A DNA stretch of 55,340 nucleotides from Candidatus Roizmanbacteria bacterium (GCA_902200405.1 CABIKN020000001.1:1-55340), one strand, 5' to 3'; positions 15,369-24,994 are shown, counted from the first letter of the stretch. Program-made: numbers and translations. The notes: generated from the letters alone by a model not told the origin.

Positions 15369-17036
15369 ATGAGAAGATTAATTCTTTGGGTATTTTTATT
15401 GGTAACATTTTTTTCATTTTTTATATTAGTAAAAGCAGATGAAGACGAAATAGATGATATAAGAAATGCAATTCATTTATTAAATAAAGATCTTTCAAGT
15501 AAAGAGGTAAATTATCAAGACCTAAACACAAGATTGAGTGGTATCAAAAATAAAATAGTTAACTTAGAGTTTGAAATAGAGAAAAAAGAAATAGAAGTTA
15601 AAAAAGGAGAGGAGGCATTAGCCTATCAAAAAAATCTTCTTAATGAAAGGGCAAGGTCATATTATAAAAACATTAATAAAAATTCGACACTTTTTTTAAG
15701 CGTTCTGGTAGCCGATGATCTATCGGCTTCACTCCGAAAAATATTCTATCAAAAATCAATCGTTGACGAAGATAAAAGAACAATTATTAAAATTGTTTTG
15801 TATGTAAAAAATCTCGAAGATACTAAAAAAAATTTAGAGGCAGAAAAGATAGGGTTGGCAAAATTAAAAATAGAGGTTGATAGACAGTCTCAAATTATTG
15901 CTGGACAAATCAGTCAAACTCGTTCTAAAATTGCCGAGCTAACCGCAAGACAACAACAATTAATTGCCCAAAAATTAGCCAGTCTAAATATTTCTCGATC
16001 ATCTTCAAGTGGAGGAAGATGTGATAGCGATCTAACCAACGGCCGTGATCCTGGATTTTCTCCGAAGTTTGCCTTTTTTACCTATGGTGTTCCTAATCGT
16101 GTTGGGTTGAATCAGTACGGCGCTAAAGGAAGATCTGTATTCCAAGGTCATGAAGATATTTTAAGAGCTTATTATGAAAATATTAATTTTGAAACTCGTG
16201 ATAATGTAAATATTAAAGTTCAGGGATATGGAGAAATGCCGATTGAAACATATTTGTTGGGAATTAAAGAAATGCCGGAAGATTGGCCAATGGAGGCTTT
16301 AAAATCCCAAGTAATTGCAGCGAGAAGTTATGCTTTGGCTTATACCAACAATGGTGCTGGAGAAATTTGTACAACTGAATCTTGTCAGGTATATAGCCAA
16401 CCAGAAAAAATAGGACAATGGAAAACTGCAGTTCAAGAAACCGCAGGAAAAGTAATGACGCAGGGAGGAAATCCAATCAAGGCTTGGTATTCTTCGACTC
16501 ATGGTGGATATATTTTAAAGACTTCTGAGATTGGTTGGTCAGATACCTCTTGGACAAAACATTCTAATGATTTTGAAGGATCGATTGGAAGTTTTTCCGA
16601 TTTAAATTCCAAAGCCTATGATCGCGACTCACCTTGGTTTTATTGTGATTGGGGCTCAAGAAGTCAGTATGCTAAAACCGCTTGGTTGAAGTCAGAAGAA
16701 CTTGCAGATATTGTTAATACAATTCTTTTAGCTAAAGTTGATTCTTCAAAACGCGAACATCTCTATCAATCGGATAATCCGCCATCTGGCACTGATAATT
16801 GGGGTCATGATAAAGTTAAACAAGAGTTGAAGGCTCGGGGACAAAGTATTTTTAATTCAATTAACGATGGTTCGGTTTCTGCTGATTTTTCCTCAGGAAG
16901 AGTTAATTCGGTCAGTTTTTCTGGTGATGCTGGAAATATAACTTTTTCTTTGAACGAGTTTAAAGATTGGTTTAATTTAAGGGCGCCGGCTAATATTCAA
17001 ATTGTTGGTCCGCTTTTTAATGTTGAAAAGAGATGA
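15369..17036 (+). CDS. Secreted coiled-coil SpoIID-domain protein
   Basis: 555 residues. A signal peptide (1-23) is followed by a long coiled coil (about 28-205, rich in K/E/Q heptads as in EnvC or PcsB), then a SpoIID/LytB domain (about 235-500) with VGLNQYGAKGRS, QGYGEMPIETYLLGIKEMPEDWPMEALKSQVIAARSYALAY and STHGGY. SpoIID enzymes cut peptidoglycan or stimulate amidases. A coiled coil joined to a wall-cutting domain suits local wall opening, for a secretion channel or for division. TATAAT ends 6 bases before the ATG, so the mRNA is predicted leaderless. The cohesin and VirB6-like genes follow. Confidence 0.85.
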   Translation: MRRLILWVFLLVTFFSFFILVKADEDEIDDIRNAIHLLNKDLSSKEVNYQDLNTRLSGIKNKIVNLEFEIEKKEIEVKKGEEALAYQKNLLNERARSYYKNINKNSTLFLSVLVADDLSASLRKIFYQKSIVDEDKRTIIKIVLYVKNLEDTKKNLEAEKIGLAKLKIEVDRQSQIIAGQISQTRSKIAELTARQQQLIAQKLASLNISRSSSSGGRCDSDLTNGRDPGFSPKFAFFTYGVPNRVGLNQYGAKGRSVFQGHEDILRAYYENINFETRDNVNIKVQGYGEMPIETYLLGIKEMPEDWPMEALKSQVIAARSYALAYTNNGAGEICTTESCQVYSQPEKIGQWKTAVQETAGKVMTQGGNPIKAWYSSTHGGYILKTSEIGWSDTSWTKHSNDFEGSIGSFSDLNSKAYDRDSPWFYCDWGSRSQYAKTAWLKSEELADIVNTILLAKVDSSKREHLYQSDNPPSGTDNWGHDKVKQELKARGQSIFNSINDGSVSADFSSGRVNSVSFSGDAGNITFSLNEFKDWFNLRAPANIQIVGPLFNVEKR

Positions 17037-17063
17037 ACAATATTGTTATATTAAGATAATAGT

Positions 17064-17621
17064 ATGAAAACTTTTTTAGTACTGATGCTGTGTTTTTTTT
17101 CATTTATCTTTTATGTTTTGCCAGCCCATGCCTTAACTTTTGATTTGGTCGCCCCTTCAGGAGAACTAACTAGAGGTCAAGATGTTAAGTTTACAGTAAA
17201 TATAAATACGGAAGGTAAGTCGATGACCAACACAGCAATTGGGATGACATATGAAACTCAATATCTAGAATATGTTTCGGTTGTTCCGGGAGATAGCTTT
17301 ACGACAGTTTCCGCTGATGTTCAAGGAGATGGGAAGTTCATTATTACAGGAACGTCAACGACTCCATATTCTGGTTCAGGAGTATTTGCTTATGTGACTT
17401 ACAAATTAATTGCTACCGGACCCGGGTCGACTAAACTTTGTGCTCTGTATAATCCACAAACCCCAACCGTAACTCTTGCTCCCGCAGGGCCTACTTCCCC
17501 GCCAGCTCCGACGGCATTACCAAAAACCGGAGAAAGCAATTCTACCGTCCAGGGAGCCATACTTGCTTCCCTATTCTTCGTTGCCGCAGGTGTAAGCCTT
17601 TTTGTTTTTAAAAAAACATGA
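17064..17621 (+). CDS. Cohesin-domain protein with LPXTG sorting signal
   Basis: 185 residues. A signal peptide (1-23, ending AHA) is followed by one cohesin-like beta sandwich (about 24-135: VKFTVNINTEGKSMTNTAIGMTYETQYLEYVSV). After a Thr/Pro linker the end is a textbook sortase signal: LPKTGES, a hydrophobic run, then FKKT. Cohesins bind dockerins or act as adhesion modules; here surface adhesion is likely. It overlaps the VirB6-like start by 4 bases (ATGA), so the two are translationally coupled, which ties the adhesin to the secretion machine. Confidence 0.75.
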   Translation: MKTFLVLMLCFFSFIFYVLPAHALTFDLVAPSGELTRGQDVKFTVNINTEGKSMTNTAIGMTYETQYLEYVSVVPGDSFTTVSADVQGDGKFIITGTSTTPYSGSGVFAYVTYKLIATGPGSTKLCALYNPQTPTVTLAPAGPTSPPAPTALPKTGESNSTVQGAILASLFFVAAGVSLFVFKKT

Positions 17622-19759
17622 GAAAATTTTTATCATTATTTGTTATTGTTTTTTTTACCCTTCTTTTTTTTCCGATTAACCCGGTCTCAGCCCAGACTTT
17701 GCCACAAACTCCGTTTCAAATTGCCCCGCAACTTTGCGGTTGTCCGAGCGAACTAAATAATATCTATAAAGAGAAGGCAACAGGAGAGACATGTATTAAC
17801 ACTCGGGATTCAACAGCTGCATTTACGGAGTTTAATCAAAACCCTCGAACAAAACATCTATGGATAGAAGATTCAGAAGTTACCGCTCAAGGTAAGTCCA
17901 ATGATCGAGCCCGTCAATTTATTTATTGGGTAGTTACTCATTCAGCCATTGATAATCACCCGGTTTTAATAAAAGTCTGGTCTACGGCCAGGAACATGAG
18001 CTACTTTTTTGTGATTCTAACCGCCGCACTTTTAGGCTTGGGAATAATCGTCGGACAACGAACCAACTTTGAAACCGGAATAAAACTTTGGCCGGCAATT
18101 ACAAAAATTTTAATGTCGATCCTCTACATCTCTTTTTCCGCCACAATAATTTTTACCGTGATCCAACTATCAGAAATAATAATGAAGTTTTTTATTGAAA
18201 ACTTAGGAGGAAAAGACCTTTTTAATATATATTTTTCCGGCATAAGTCAAGAAACAAATTATGTAGATTTTTTTGGTTGCCGCGACTTAAATATTCGCGT
18301 ACAAGAAGCAGTTAAGACCGAGATGTTCTTATTAAAACTAACTAATATAAGTTACTATCTAATGGGTGGAATGTTACTACTTCGTAAAATAATACTTTGG
18401 TTTCTACTTTTTGTTTCACCTTTTTTAGCAGTTCTATTGTCCTTCTCATTTGTTAAAAATGTAGGAATGATTTGGATAGGAGTTTTTTTCCAGTGGGTTT
18501 TTTATGGCCCACTACTCGCCCTATTTTTAGGAGGAATGGCGTCAATTTGGAAATATGGAATTCCTTTTGTATTTGATTTTTCCCGAGTCGATACTGCTGC
18601 AGGTTATATCTATCCGACGGCAATAAATATTCTTTATGGAGGGCCAGCTCAAAAACTCTCGGTCACAAATAACGGCAACTACGTCGATACTTTTGTCGAG
18701 TATGTGATCACACTAATAATGCTTTGGGCCGTTGTGGTTTTTCCTTGGTGGCTACTTCGTATTTACAGAGATTATTGTTGTGAAGGAATTAATGCTATGA
18801 AAAATATGATGTTGTCCAATCTTAACCCCGGACACCCTGGTAGTCCTTCACCTTCTCCAACACCCGTTCCTATCAGTTCAAATGTTGGAGTGGAGATGAA
18901 AATGTCAAGAGATATTGGGGCAACGGTTAAAACAAGGATAGAAACAGTAGAGGAAATTAAAAGAGCAAAAACCGAAGATATTAGCAGGTCTCTTAATATT
19001 AAAGCATCAAATATTACCGATATTGCCCACTTTGAGACAAATAAAACTCTAAATGAAGCAACAAACAAAAATATTAATTTCTTAAAAAATCCAATCCAGG
19101 CTTCAACTTCAGCAGAGAGACAAAGATACATGAATATTAGAAGCGAACTTTCCAGTCGGGCTTTAAAAGCTGATCCGATTGCCAGTCGATTAATAAAATC
19201 ATTTATTGTTGCTAAAATCAACATCGCTGAAAAAGAAAACATAATAAAAACATTACCAAAGACTACAGAAGCTTTGACTTCCAACACGAGAAAAAACATT
19301 GAGGAAATAATCGCCGTTTCTCCAACGGTGACATTGGATGAATATGAGCAGGTAAAAAAAATGTGGACCAATACTTATGAAAAGGGAGAAATTCCGAAAA
19401 CGGAGAATCTTCTTTCGAGAAGTGAATGGGTGGAATATGATATTGTTCTAATTACCAACACACTAAATAAATTATTATCTGATGATAAGGCACTAAAGGC
19501 TCAAGCCCTTGACGAAATTGGTTTTATTTTACCGATATTTTTAATTAATAATCTTTCCGGAGATCAGTTAGTCACCTATCTTAAGGCAAAAATTGAGGCG
19601 GCAAGAACGGTTAAAACTCTAATAAATAGAGAAAAAGAAGTCACAGAAAGGCTTAAAGCTGGGGCGGAAGAAAAGTTAGACGTCATGAAGCCGAAGAAGA
19701 AAGAGGCTGAGAAGACGATGGAGATGAAAGAAGAATTAAAATTATCCAATGATCAATGA
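17618..19759 (+). CDS. VirB6/TrbL-like polytopic membrane protein
   Basis: 713 residues. A signal peptide (1-26, ending VSAQ) leads to a short cysteine-containing loop (CGCPSELNNIY ... CINTR). About six hydrophobic helices follow between residues 120 and 390 (for example YFFVILTAALLGLGIIVG and LWFLLFVSPFLAVLLSFSFV). After a PSPSPTPVP linker a 310-residue helical, lysine/glutamate-rich tail lies in the cytoplasm. This matches the VirB6/TrbL class that forms the inner-membrane channel of type IV secretion systems. It is coupled to the cohesin gene by ATGA and overlaps the convergent peptidase by 7 bases. Confidence 0.7.
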   Translation: MRKFLSLFVIVFFTLLFFPINPVSAQTLPQTPFQIAPQLCGCPSELNNIYKEKATGETCINTRDSTAAFTEFNQNPRTKHLWIEDSEVTAQGKSNDRARQFIYWVVTHSAIDNHPVLIKVWSTARNMSYFFVILTAALLGLGIIVGQRTNFETGIKLWPAITKILMSILYISFSATIIFTVIQLSEIIMKFFIENLGGKDLFNIYFSGISQETNYVDFFGCRDLNIRVQEAVKTEMFLLKLTNISYYLMGGMLLLRKIILWFLLFVSPFLAVLLSFSFVKNVGMIWIGVFFQWVFYGPLLALFLGGMASIWKYGIPFVFDFSRVDTAAGYIYPTAINILYGGPAQKLSVTNNGNYVDTFVEYVITLIMLWAVVVFPWWLLRIYRDYCCEGINAMKNMMLSNLNPGHPGSPSPSPTPVPISSNVGVEMKMSRDIGATVKTRIETVEEIKRAKTEDISRSLNIKASNITDIAHFETNKTLNEATNKNINFLKNPIQASTSAERQRYMNIRSELSSRALKADPIASRLIKSFIVAKINIAEKENIIKTLPKTTEALTSNTRKNIEEIIAVSPTVTLDEYEQVKKMWTNTYEKGEIPKTENLLSRSEWVEYDIVLITNTLNKLLSDDKALKAQALDEIGFILPIFLINNLSGDQLVTYLKAKIEAARTVKTLINREKEVTERLKAGAEEKLDVMKPKKKEAEKTMEMKEELKLSNDQ

Positions 19760-20853
19760 TCAATTATCAATAGTTGTTTGCTAAATTTCGTTAGGACTTC
19801 AATTTGTTTGTTTTCCTTTATTAAAATCGTATCCTCTATCCTCATCCCCCATTTATCATTAAGGTAGACTCCTGGTTCAATCGTGACTACTTGATTAGGT
19901 AATAAGACATCGGTTGAAGTAAACGAAATTTTTGGAAACTCATGAATTTGTAACCCAACGCCATGACCAGTGGAATGAGGGTAGGTTGTAGTGGATAGGT
20001 TGTAGTTAGTAGTCAAAACTTTACGGCAGTACTGGTCGACGGAGACAGGGCTACTGTCAGTTTTTAATTGTTCAATCGTTTTTGTTTGGGCTTCAAGTAA
20101 CTTATTATAAATATTAACAATTTCCGTTGATTGTTTTCCAACAAAAATCATTCTGGTTGTATCTGAATGATAATCTTTGAATTTTGCTCCGTAATCTATC
20201 AGGATAATAGAATTTTTTTTAACATTTTCATTATTGCCGGCTCTAGTATCATAGTGAGGAACAGCTGAATTTTTATCGATTGCAACGATTGGATAAAAAG
20301 ATATATCATAATCTTTTTCTTTTAACCAAAATTCTATCTTAAAGGCGATTTCTTTTTCAGAAGTTCCAGGACGAATAATTTTTATAATATCTTTGAGACA
20401 TTGATCAGCAACATTACAGGCGTTTCTTAAATTATTAATTTCTTCTTCATCTTTTATTTCCCGGATTTTAATAATTAATTTTTCCAAAGAAATCAGCTCG
20501 ACATTTGTTAGAAAGTCTTTAATTCTTTGTAATTCATTAACTTTTAGATCATCCCCCTCAAATCCCAGTCTTTTTATTTTTTCTTCTTCAACAATTTTAG
20601 TCAAATGCTTTATTAATCCCTCGTTTGGAGTTATAAGTTTTGAAGTTAATAATTTATTATCCACCTTATATCTGCTATCGGTAAATAGATAAATATTATT
20701 TTTTGTTACTAGTCCCCACGCTTCTCTCTCATCGGCAGTCAACGTCTTAAATCCGGTCAAATAAAGAAGGTTGTAAAAATTTGAGATCAAAAATCCATCA
20801 ATATTTTTTTCTACCAAAATTTTTCTCAATTTTTCGACTCGTTTTTCAAACAT
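19753..20853 (-). CDS. pepP: Xaa-Pro aminopeptidase (M24 metallopeptidase)
   Basis: 366 residues from the ATG at 20853. A creatinase-like N-terminal domain (1-125) precedes the M24 pita-bread domain with all five metal ligands: LIDYGAKFKDYHSDTTR (two Asp), HSTGHGVGLQIHEFP (His), VTIEPGVYL and MRIEDTIL (two Glu). It removes N-terminal residues before proline. The frame stays open to 20937, but the extra residues (TPVWIPTSAGMT) come from a dispersed repeat, so they are not native. TATGAT lies just upstream of the chosen start. Confidence 0.92.
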   Translation of the reverse strand: MFEKRVEKLRKILVEKNIDGFLISNFYNLLYLTGFKTLTADEREAWGLVTKNNIYLFTDSRYKVDNKLLTSKLITPNEGLIKHLTKIVEEEKIKRLGFEGDDLKVNELQRIKDFLTNVELISLEKLIIKIREIKDEEEINNLRNACNVADQCLKDIIKIIRPGTSEKEIAFKIEFWLKEKDYDISFYPIVAIDKNSAVPHYDTRAGNNENVKKNSIILIDYGAKFKDYHSDTTRMIFVGKQSTEIVNIYNKLLEAQTKTIEQLKTDSSPVSVDQYCRKVLTTNYNLSTTTYPHSTGHGVGLQIHEFPKISFTSTDVLLPNQVVTIEPGVYLNDKWGMRIEDTILIKENKQIEVLTKFSKQLLIIDH

Positions 20854-20880
20854 AATATTTAATTTTATCATACCTCCCAA

Positions 20881-20913
20881 CGTCATTCCCGCGGAGGTGG
20901 GAATCCAGACTGG
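20881..20913. repeat. Dispersed GTCATTCCCGC-type palindromic repeat
   Basis: GTCATTCCCGCGGAGGTGGG continuing with AATCCAGACTGG. It forms an ATTCCC/GGGAAT hairpin of a repeat type found in many bacterial genomes. It abuts the pepP promoter and extends that frame with PVWIPTSAGMT. Confidence 0.65.
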
Positions 20914-20973
20914 GGTTTTTCCTTGCTCAAAAAGCACGCAAAAAAATAAGACGTTAAGATATAATTAGGGTCA

Positions 20974-21540
20974 ATGAAGGAAATAATTGGTTTTATCACA
21001 ATCATTCTTGCTTTTGTTGCTCTGTATCCATATATTGTTGACATTTTTCGTAACAAAACCAAACCCCACGTTTTTACTTGGATTATTTGGGCAATCGCCA
21101 CAATACTTGTTTTTTTTGGACAGTGGCAGAAAGGTGGAGGCCCCGGAAGCTGGACAACTGGGGTTACTGGCATACTAACAATATTTATTGCCTTAATTTC
21201 CCTTAAAAAAGGAAGTAAGGATATAACGAATTCAGATAAAATAATTTTTATTGGAGCTTTATTAACAATCATTCCGTGGCTATTAACAAAAGATCCGACT
21301 TTATCTGTCATACTTTTAACCTTGATTGATGTTCTCGCTTTTTTCCCAACAATCAGGAAGACGATTAACGATCCTCAAAGTGAAACATTTATCAGTTATT
21401 TTTTGAATGTATTTCGTCATGGTCTTTCCATATTTGCTTTAACAAAATATAATCTTGCAACGTATATTTTTCCAGCAGCACTTGTCATCATGAACTTAGT
21501 TGTTGTCATTATGATTTCAAAATCAAATCATAAAAAATGA
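20974..21540 (+). CDS. Polytopic membrane protein, possibly PQ-loop/SemiSWEET-like
   Basis: 188 residues, six or seven hydrophobic helices. Two halves look related: LYPYIVDIFRNKTKPHVFTWIIWAIAT and FFPTIRKTINDPQSETFISYFLNVFRH, each a helix, a polar proline turn and a second helix, like the PQ-loop or SemiSWEET repeat. A small-solute transporter is possible but unproven. TATAAT ends 8 bases before the ATG. Its end overlaps the next transporter gene as ATGA. Confidence 0.6.
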   Translation: MKEIIGFITIILAFVALYPYIVDIFRNKTKPHVFTWIIWAIATILVFFGQWQKGGGPGSWTTGVTGILTIFIALISLKKGSKDITNSDKIIFIGALLTIIPWLLTKDPTLSVILLTLIDVLAFFPTIRKTINDPQSETFISYFLNVFRHGLSIFALTKYNLATYIFPAALVIMNLVVVIMISKSNHKK

Positions 21541-22415
21541 AGTTTTCAAATAAACAAAAAGGAATTTTTGCTTTGATTTTATTGGCTTTTCTTTTTGCTT
21601 CAATGGGTGTTTTTTCCCGCTATTTGAAAACAAGTTTTACACTTTTTCAACAGGTTTATTTGAGAATAGGGGTAGCTTTTTTATTAAGTTTGATAATTTT
21701 TAACAAGAAAATTGACTTAAAAAAAATTAAAAAACTTCCGATTCGCGAATGGCTGGTGTTAATATTTAGATCTTTGACAACTCACTTGTTCGGAGTTTCC
21801 CTTTTTACATATGGTATTTTAAACGCAAAATATAGCAATGTGTCTTTTATTAGCGCTCTTCCACTGACAGCGGTTTTTGGTTTTATTCTACTTAAGGAAA
21901 AATTCAGTTATCAAAAATTACTTTATGTATTTTTGGCATTTTTAGGAGTAATCTTTATTTCTGCTTCGGACTTTAATAATGTTTTTAATTGGGGCAAGGG
22001 TGAATTGGTAACTTTAATATCGGTGGCATTTTTTAGCTTAAGTTACATTTCGCGAAAATGGCACTCAAAAATTTTAAATAATTATGAAATAACCACGTTG
22101 ATTTTTTTTATTTCATTAATTTCAATTTTGTTTACTTCTATAAGCTTAAAAGAAGGGTTACCATTTAATAATTGGTCATATTTTATACTGTTGGTGGTTT
22201 TTGGGGCGGGAGTTTTTAATGTGGGTAACTTATTTTTAACTAATTATGGCTTTGAAAGAGTTAAGGCAGTTCTAGCAAGTAATCTACTTGCTTTAGAATT
22301 GATTTTTGCTTTATTAATAGGCTTTTTATTTTATCGTGAGCTGCCAAATTTGAAAGAAATAATCGGCGGGTCTTTAATATTACTTAGCGTAATTCAGATG
22401 AATAAGTTAAAATGA
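21537..22415 (+). CDS. EamA/DMT family transporter
   Basis: 292 residues with ten hydrophobic helices in two five-helix EamA repeats (about 8-135 and 150-290). Typical phrases are FLFASMGVFSRYLKTSF at the start of the first repeat and LLALELIFALLIGFLFYRELPNLKEIIGGSLILLSV at the end of the second. Such proteins export or import amino acids or other metabolites; the substrate is not readable. Translationally coupled to the gene before it by an ATGA overlap. Confidence 0.85.
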   Translation: MKFSNKQKGIFALILLAFLFASMGVFSRYLKTSFTLFQQVYLRIGVAFLLSLIIFNKKIDLKKIKKLPIREWLVLIFRSLTTHLFGVSLFTYGILNAKYSNVSFISALPLTAVFGFILLKEKFSYQKLLYVFLAFLGVIFISASDFNNVFNWGKGELVTLISVAFFSLSYISRKWHSKILNNYEITTLIFFISLISILFTSISLKEGLPFNNWSYFILLVVFGAGVFNVGNLFLTNYGFERVKAVLASNLLALELIFALLIGFLFYRELPNLKEIIGGSLILLSVIQMNKLK

Positions 22416-22419
22416 AAAT

Positions 22420-23829
22420 ATGCTCAGAAGATTGGTAATATTCATGTTTATTCTGGTAATTGCGATTCCGTTATTATTCTATTCTTTCTTATATGCTTCA
22501 CGAGCATCTTCAGTAAAAGCAAATATTGTTATTGATGTGGATAAAACTACTGGTCCATTTCCTGACCGTTGGAAAGCGTTAGCTCAGGGAGGTGAGGAAT
22601 CAGGGGTAAGGATGCTGGAAAACGTTGTTTCTAAAATTTCCGGACTTTACCCAAAATATATCCGCCTTGACCATATCTATGATTTTTATGATGTTGTTAC
22701 CCGTAGCCCTTCAGGTAACTTAACTTTTGACTTTTCCAAACTTGATCAGACGGTCTGTGATATTTATAATACCGGCGCCAAACCGTTTTTTTCTTTAGGC
22801 TATATGCCTCCGATCATGTCTGATGACGGGTCACTTATTGGTAAGCCAAAAAATTGGAATGAATGGACTTTCTTAGTTCAAAAAACCGTCGAGCATTATA
22901 GTAGTAAAGATACAGTTTTACCATGTGGAGCGTTGGAGGATTTTTGGAAAACTGATATTTATTATGAAGTTTGGAATGAACCGGACTTAGAAAGTTTTGG
23001 TAAATGGAGATATACGGGCGGAGACAAAAGTTATAGTGAACTTTATTTTTATTCGGTTAAAGGGGCTCAACAGGCGCAGGACATATTACCTTATAAAATT
23101 GGCGGCCCTGTCACAACAGCTTTATATAAAAACTGGATTCAAAAGTTTCTAGACTACGTGATCGCTAATAATTTAAGAATTGATTTTATTAGCTGGCATC
23201 ACTATTCAAAAAAAACTAATGACTTTACTCAAGATATAATTAATTTAAATAAATGGTTAGGAGAAGATCCAAAGTATGACCGTTATGAAAATTTGCCAAA
23301 GATAATTTCCGAGTGGGGTTATGACAGCGAAAAAAATCCGATCGCCGATACCGATGTTGGAGCTGCCCATACAGTTGCCTCACTTCGAAATTTAATCAGC
23401 ACTCGATTGGAGCAGTCATTTTTATTTGAAATTAAAGACGGCCCGACTCTTTCTTGGGGAATTCTAACCTATCAAGGACAAGAAAAGCCACGTTATAAAG
23501 CGCTGAAGCTTCTTAATGCCTTAGATGGAAATCAAATAATAGTTGAAGGAGAAGGAACGAATGTAAGTGCCATTGCTAGCGTGAATGATGACAAGATTGT
23601 ATCAATTTTAACTAACTATGATGAATCCGGCCGCAACTATGAAGCGGTACCAGTAACTTTCAAAAATTTAATCGGAACCAATTACAAACTGACAAAAACA
23701 TTCTTGGATGGAAGGTCAGATGTTTCATTAAATTTAAAACCGGTTATTGGAGAATTAAAATTAAACGGAGAAAAGGCAGTTATAATGCCAGCCAATACTA
23801 TAGTGGCACTGGAATTAATTAAGATGTGA
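22420..23829 (+). CDS. Membrane-anchored glycoside hydrolase (GH39-like)
   Basis: 469 residues. An N-terminal hydrophobic anchor (about 5-27) holds a TIM-barrel glycosidase outside the cell. The acid/base motif YEVWNEPDLESFG and the nucleophile motif PKIISEWGYD are typical of clan GH-A, and the overall layout suits GH39 (xylosidase or iduronidase type). The C-terminal 100 residues form a beta sandwich. It could trim surface glycans or host polysaccharide. It is last in the 20974-23829 operon, starting 4 bases after the EamA gene. Confidence 0.75.
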   Translation: MLRRLVIFMFILVIAIPLLFYSFLYASRASSVKANIVIDVDKTTGPFPDRWKALAQGGEESGVRMLENVVSKISGLYPKYIRLDHIYDFYDVVTRSPSGNLTFDFSKLDQTVCDIYNTGAKPFFSLGYMPPIMSDDGSLIGKPKNWNEWTFLVQKTVEHYSSKDTVLPCGALEDFWKTDIYYEVWNEPDLESFGKWRYTGGDKSYSELYFYSVKGAQQAQDILPYKIGGPVTTALYKNWIQKFLDYVIANNLRIDFISWHHYSKKTNDFTQDIINLNKWLGEDPKYDRYENLPKIISEWGYDSEKNPIADTDVGAAHTVASLRNLISTRLEQSFLFEIKDGPTLSWGILTYQGQEKPRYKALKLLNALDGNQIIVEGEGTNVSAIASVNDDKIVSILTNYDESGRNYEAVPVTFKNLIGTNYKLTKTFLDGRSDVSLNLKPVIGELKLNGEKAVIMPANTIVALELIKM

Positions 23830-23835
23830 TAATCT

Positions 23836-24042
23836 TTATTTTTTCATGAAAATAGTCGGCAATGGCTTACTTTTGGCAGCTTCTTTGATCTGCATAAAGC
23901 CTTCGGAAATAATCTGATTAAGATACATTATTTTTCGGTAAAGAAAAAATTCGCCTAAAAATAACAAAATAAAACTGATTAAAATGATGATAGTCATTGT
24001 CATCATGTGCCCCCTGATATAGCGGTTAATTTTGTGTTCCAT
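23836..24042 (-). CDS. Small single-pass membrane protein
   Basis: 68 residues, no recognised family. One hydrophobic helix (about 15-37, MTIIILISFILLFLGEFFLY) is flanked by a basic N-terminus and a lysine-rich tail. It is convergent with the glycosidase (6-base gap) and divergent from the YetF-like gene, which leaves little room for anything else here. Its reality rests on that fit and on the clean helix. Confidence 0.45.
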   Translation of the reverse strand: MEHKINRYIRGHMMTMTIIILISFILLFLGEFFLYRKIMYLNQIISEGFMQIKEAAKSKPLPTIFMKK

Positions 24043-24080
24043 AAATTTAAAACTAGTAACATATACAGTATAATCATTTT

Positions 24081-24581
24081 ATGTTAATTTCAATAGCGGT
24101 TCGTTCAATTGTCGTTTATTTATTTGTAATATTAGCCATTAGGCTTTTTGGCAAAAAAGAACTTACCCAGCTCTCCGTCGTTGACTTGGTTTTTATTTTA
24201 CTTATCAGCAATTCTTTGCAGACGGCCATGGTCGGGAGTGATATGACTTTAATCGGAGGATTAGTGGCGGCATCGTCACTATTTATTGTTAATTGGATTT
24301 TGAAGAACTTGATCTATAAATCAAAAAGAATCAGTGAAACAATTCAAGGTAGCCCGATAATGTTAGTTTATCAAGGTAAAGTGTTTCAAAAACACCTTGA
24401 AAAAGCCCAGATTTCGCTTGACGAATTGGAAGCAGCAATACGAGAACATGGGGTCAAAGACATAGAAGCAGTTGATCTGGCGATACTTGAGGTAGATGGT
24501 AATATTAGCGTGCTTTCCAGTAACTTTTCAAAAAAAACTAAAAGACATCGTATGCAAAAATCATTAACCTCCAGCGATTAA
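24081..24581 (+). CDS. DUF421 / YetF family membrane protein
   Basis: 166 residues. Three hydrophobic helices (about 5-22, 32-50, 55-75) precede a small cytoplasmic domain. The phrases RLFGKKELTQLSVVDLVFILLISNSLQTAMVG and ISLDELEAAIREHGVKDIEAVDLAILEVDGNISVL are diagnostic of the YetF family, whose biochemical role is unknown. TATAAT ends 6 bases before the ATG. A NUDIX gene follows after 2 bases. Confidence 0.85.
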   Translation: MLISIAVRSIVVYLFVILAIRLFGKKELTQLSVVDLVFILLISNSLQTAMVGSDMTLIGGLVAASSLFIVNWILKNLIYKSKRISETIQGSPIMLVYQGKVFQKHLEKAQISLDELEAAIREHGVKDIEAVDLAILEVDGNISVLSSNFSKKTKRHRMQKSLTSSD

Positions 24582-24583
24582 TA

Positions 24584-24994
24584 ATGAATAAAATTATTGA
24601 AACTGTTGCCCTAATTCATATTAAAAATAAAAAACTTTTATTGGTTCGACCAAAATCAAAAAAGATTTTTTATATGCCGGGTGGAAAACTTGACGATGGC
24701 GAAGATAATTTGAAGGCATTAATAAGGGAAATAAAAGAAGAAGTAAAGCTTGATATTGATCCAAAGACAGTTGATTTTTATGGGACTTTTGAAGCTCAGG
24801 CTTACGGAAAAGATAAAGGAGTAATAGTCAGGGTTCATTGTTATACCGCTTCTCATACTGGCAACGTCCAATCAAGCTCAGAGATTGATGAAACCGCCTA
24901 TTTCTCCCACGAGGAATATGTCAAAGGCCTCGATCCCGCCCCTGCAGTTAAACTGATTCTTGAGGATTTGAAAAAGAAAGGTTTGGTTGAATAA
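24584..24994 (+). CDS. NUDIX hydrolase
   Basis: 136 residues, compact cytoplasmic pyrophosphohydrolase. The Nudix box runs from GGKLDDGEDNL through REIKEEVKLD, with the metal-binding glutamates present. The nearest well-known relatives clean oxidised nucleotides or sugar nucleotides, but the substrate cannot be read from the sequence. It is co-transcribed with the YetF-like gene (2-base gap). Confidence 0.88.
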   Translation: MNKIIETVALIHIKNKKLLLVRPKSKKIFYMPGGKLDDGEDNLKALIREIKEEVKLDIDPKTVDFYGTFEAQAYGKDKGVIVRVHCYTASHTGNVQSSSEIDETAYFSHEEYVKGLDPAPAVKLILEDLKKKGLVE

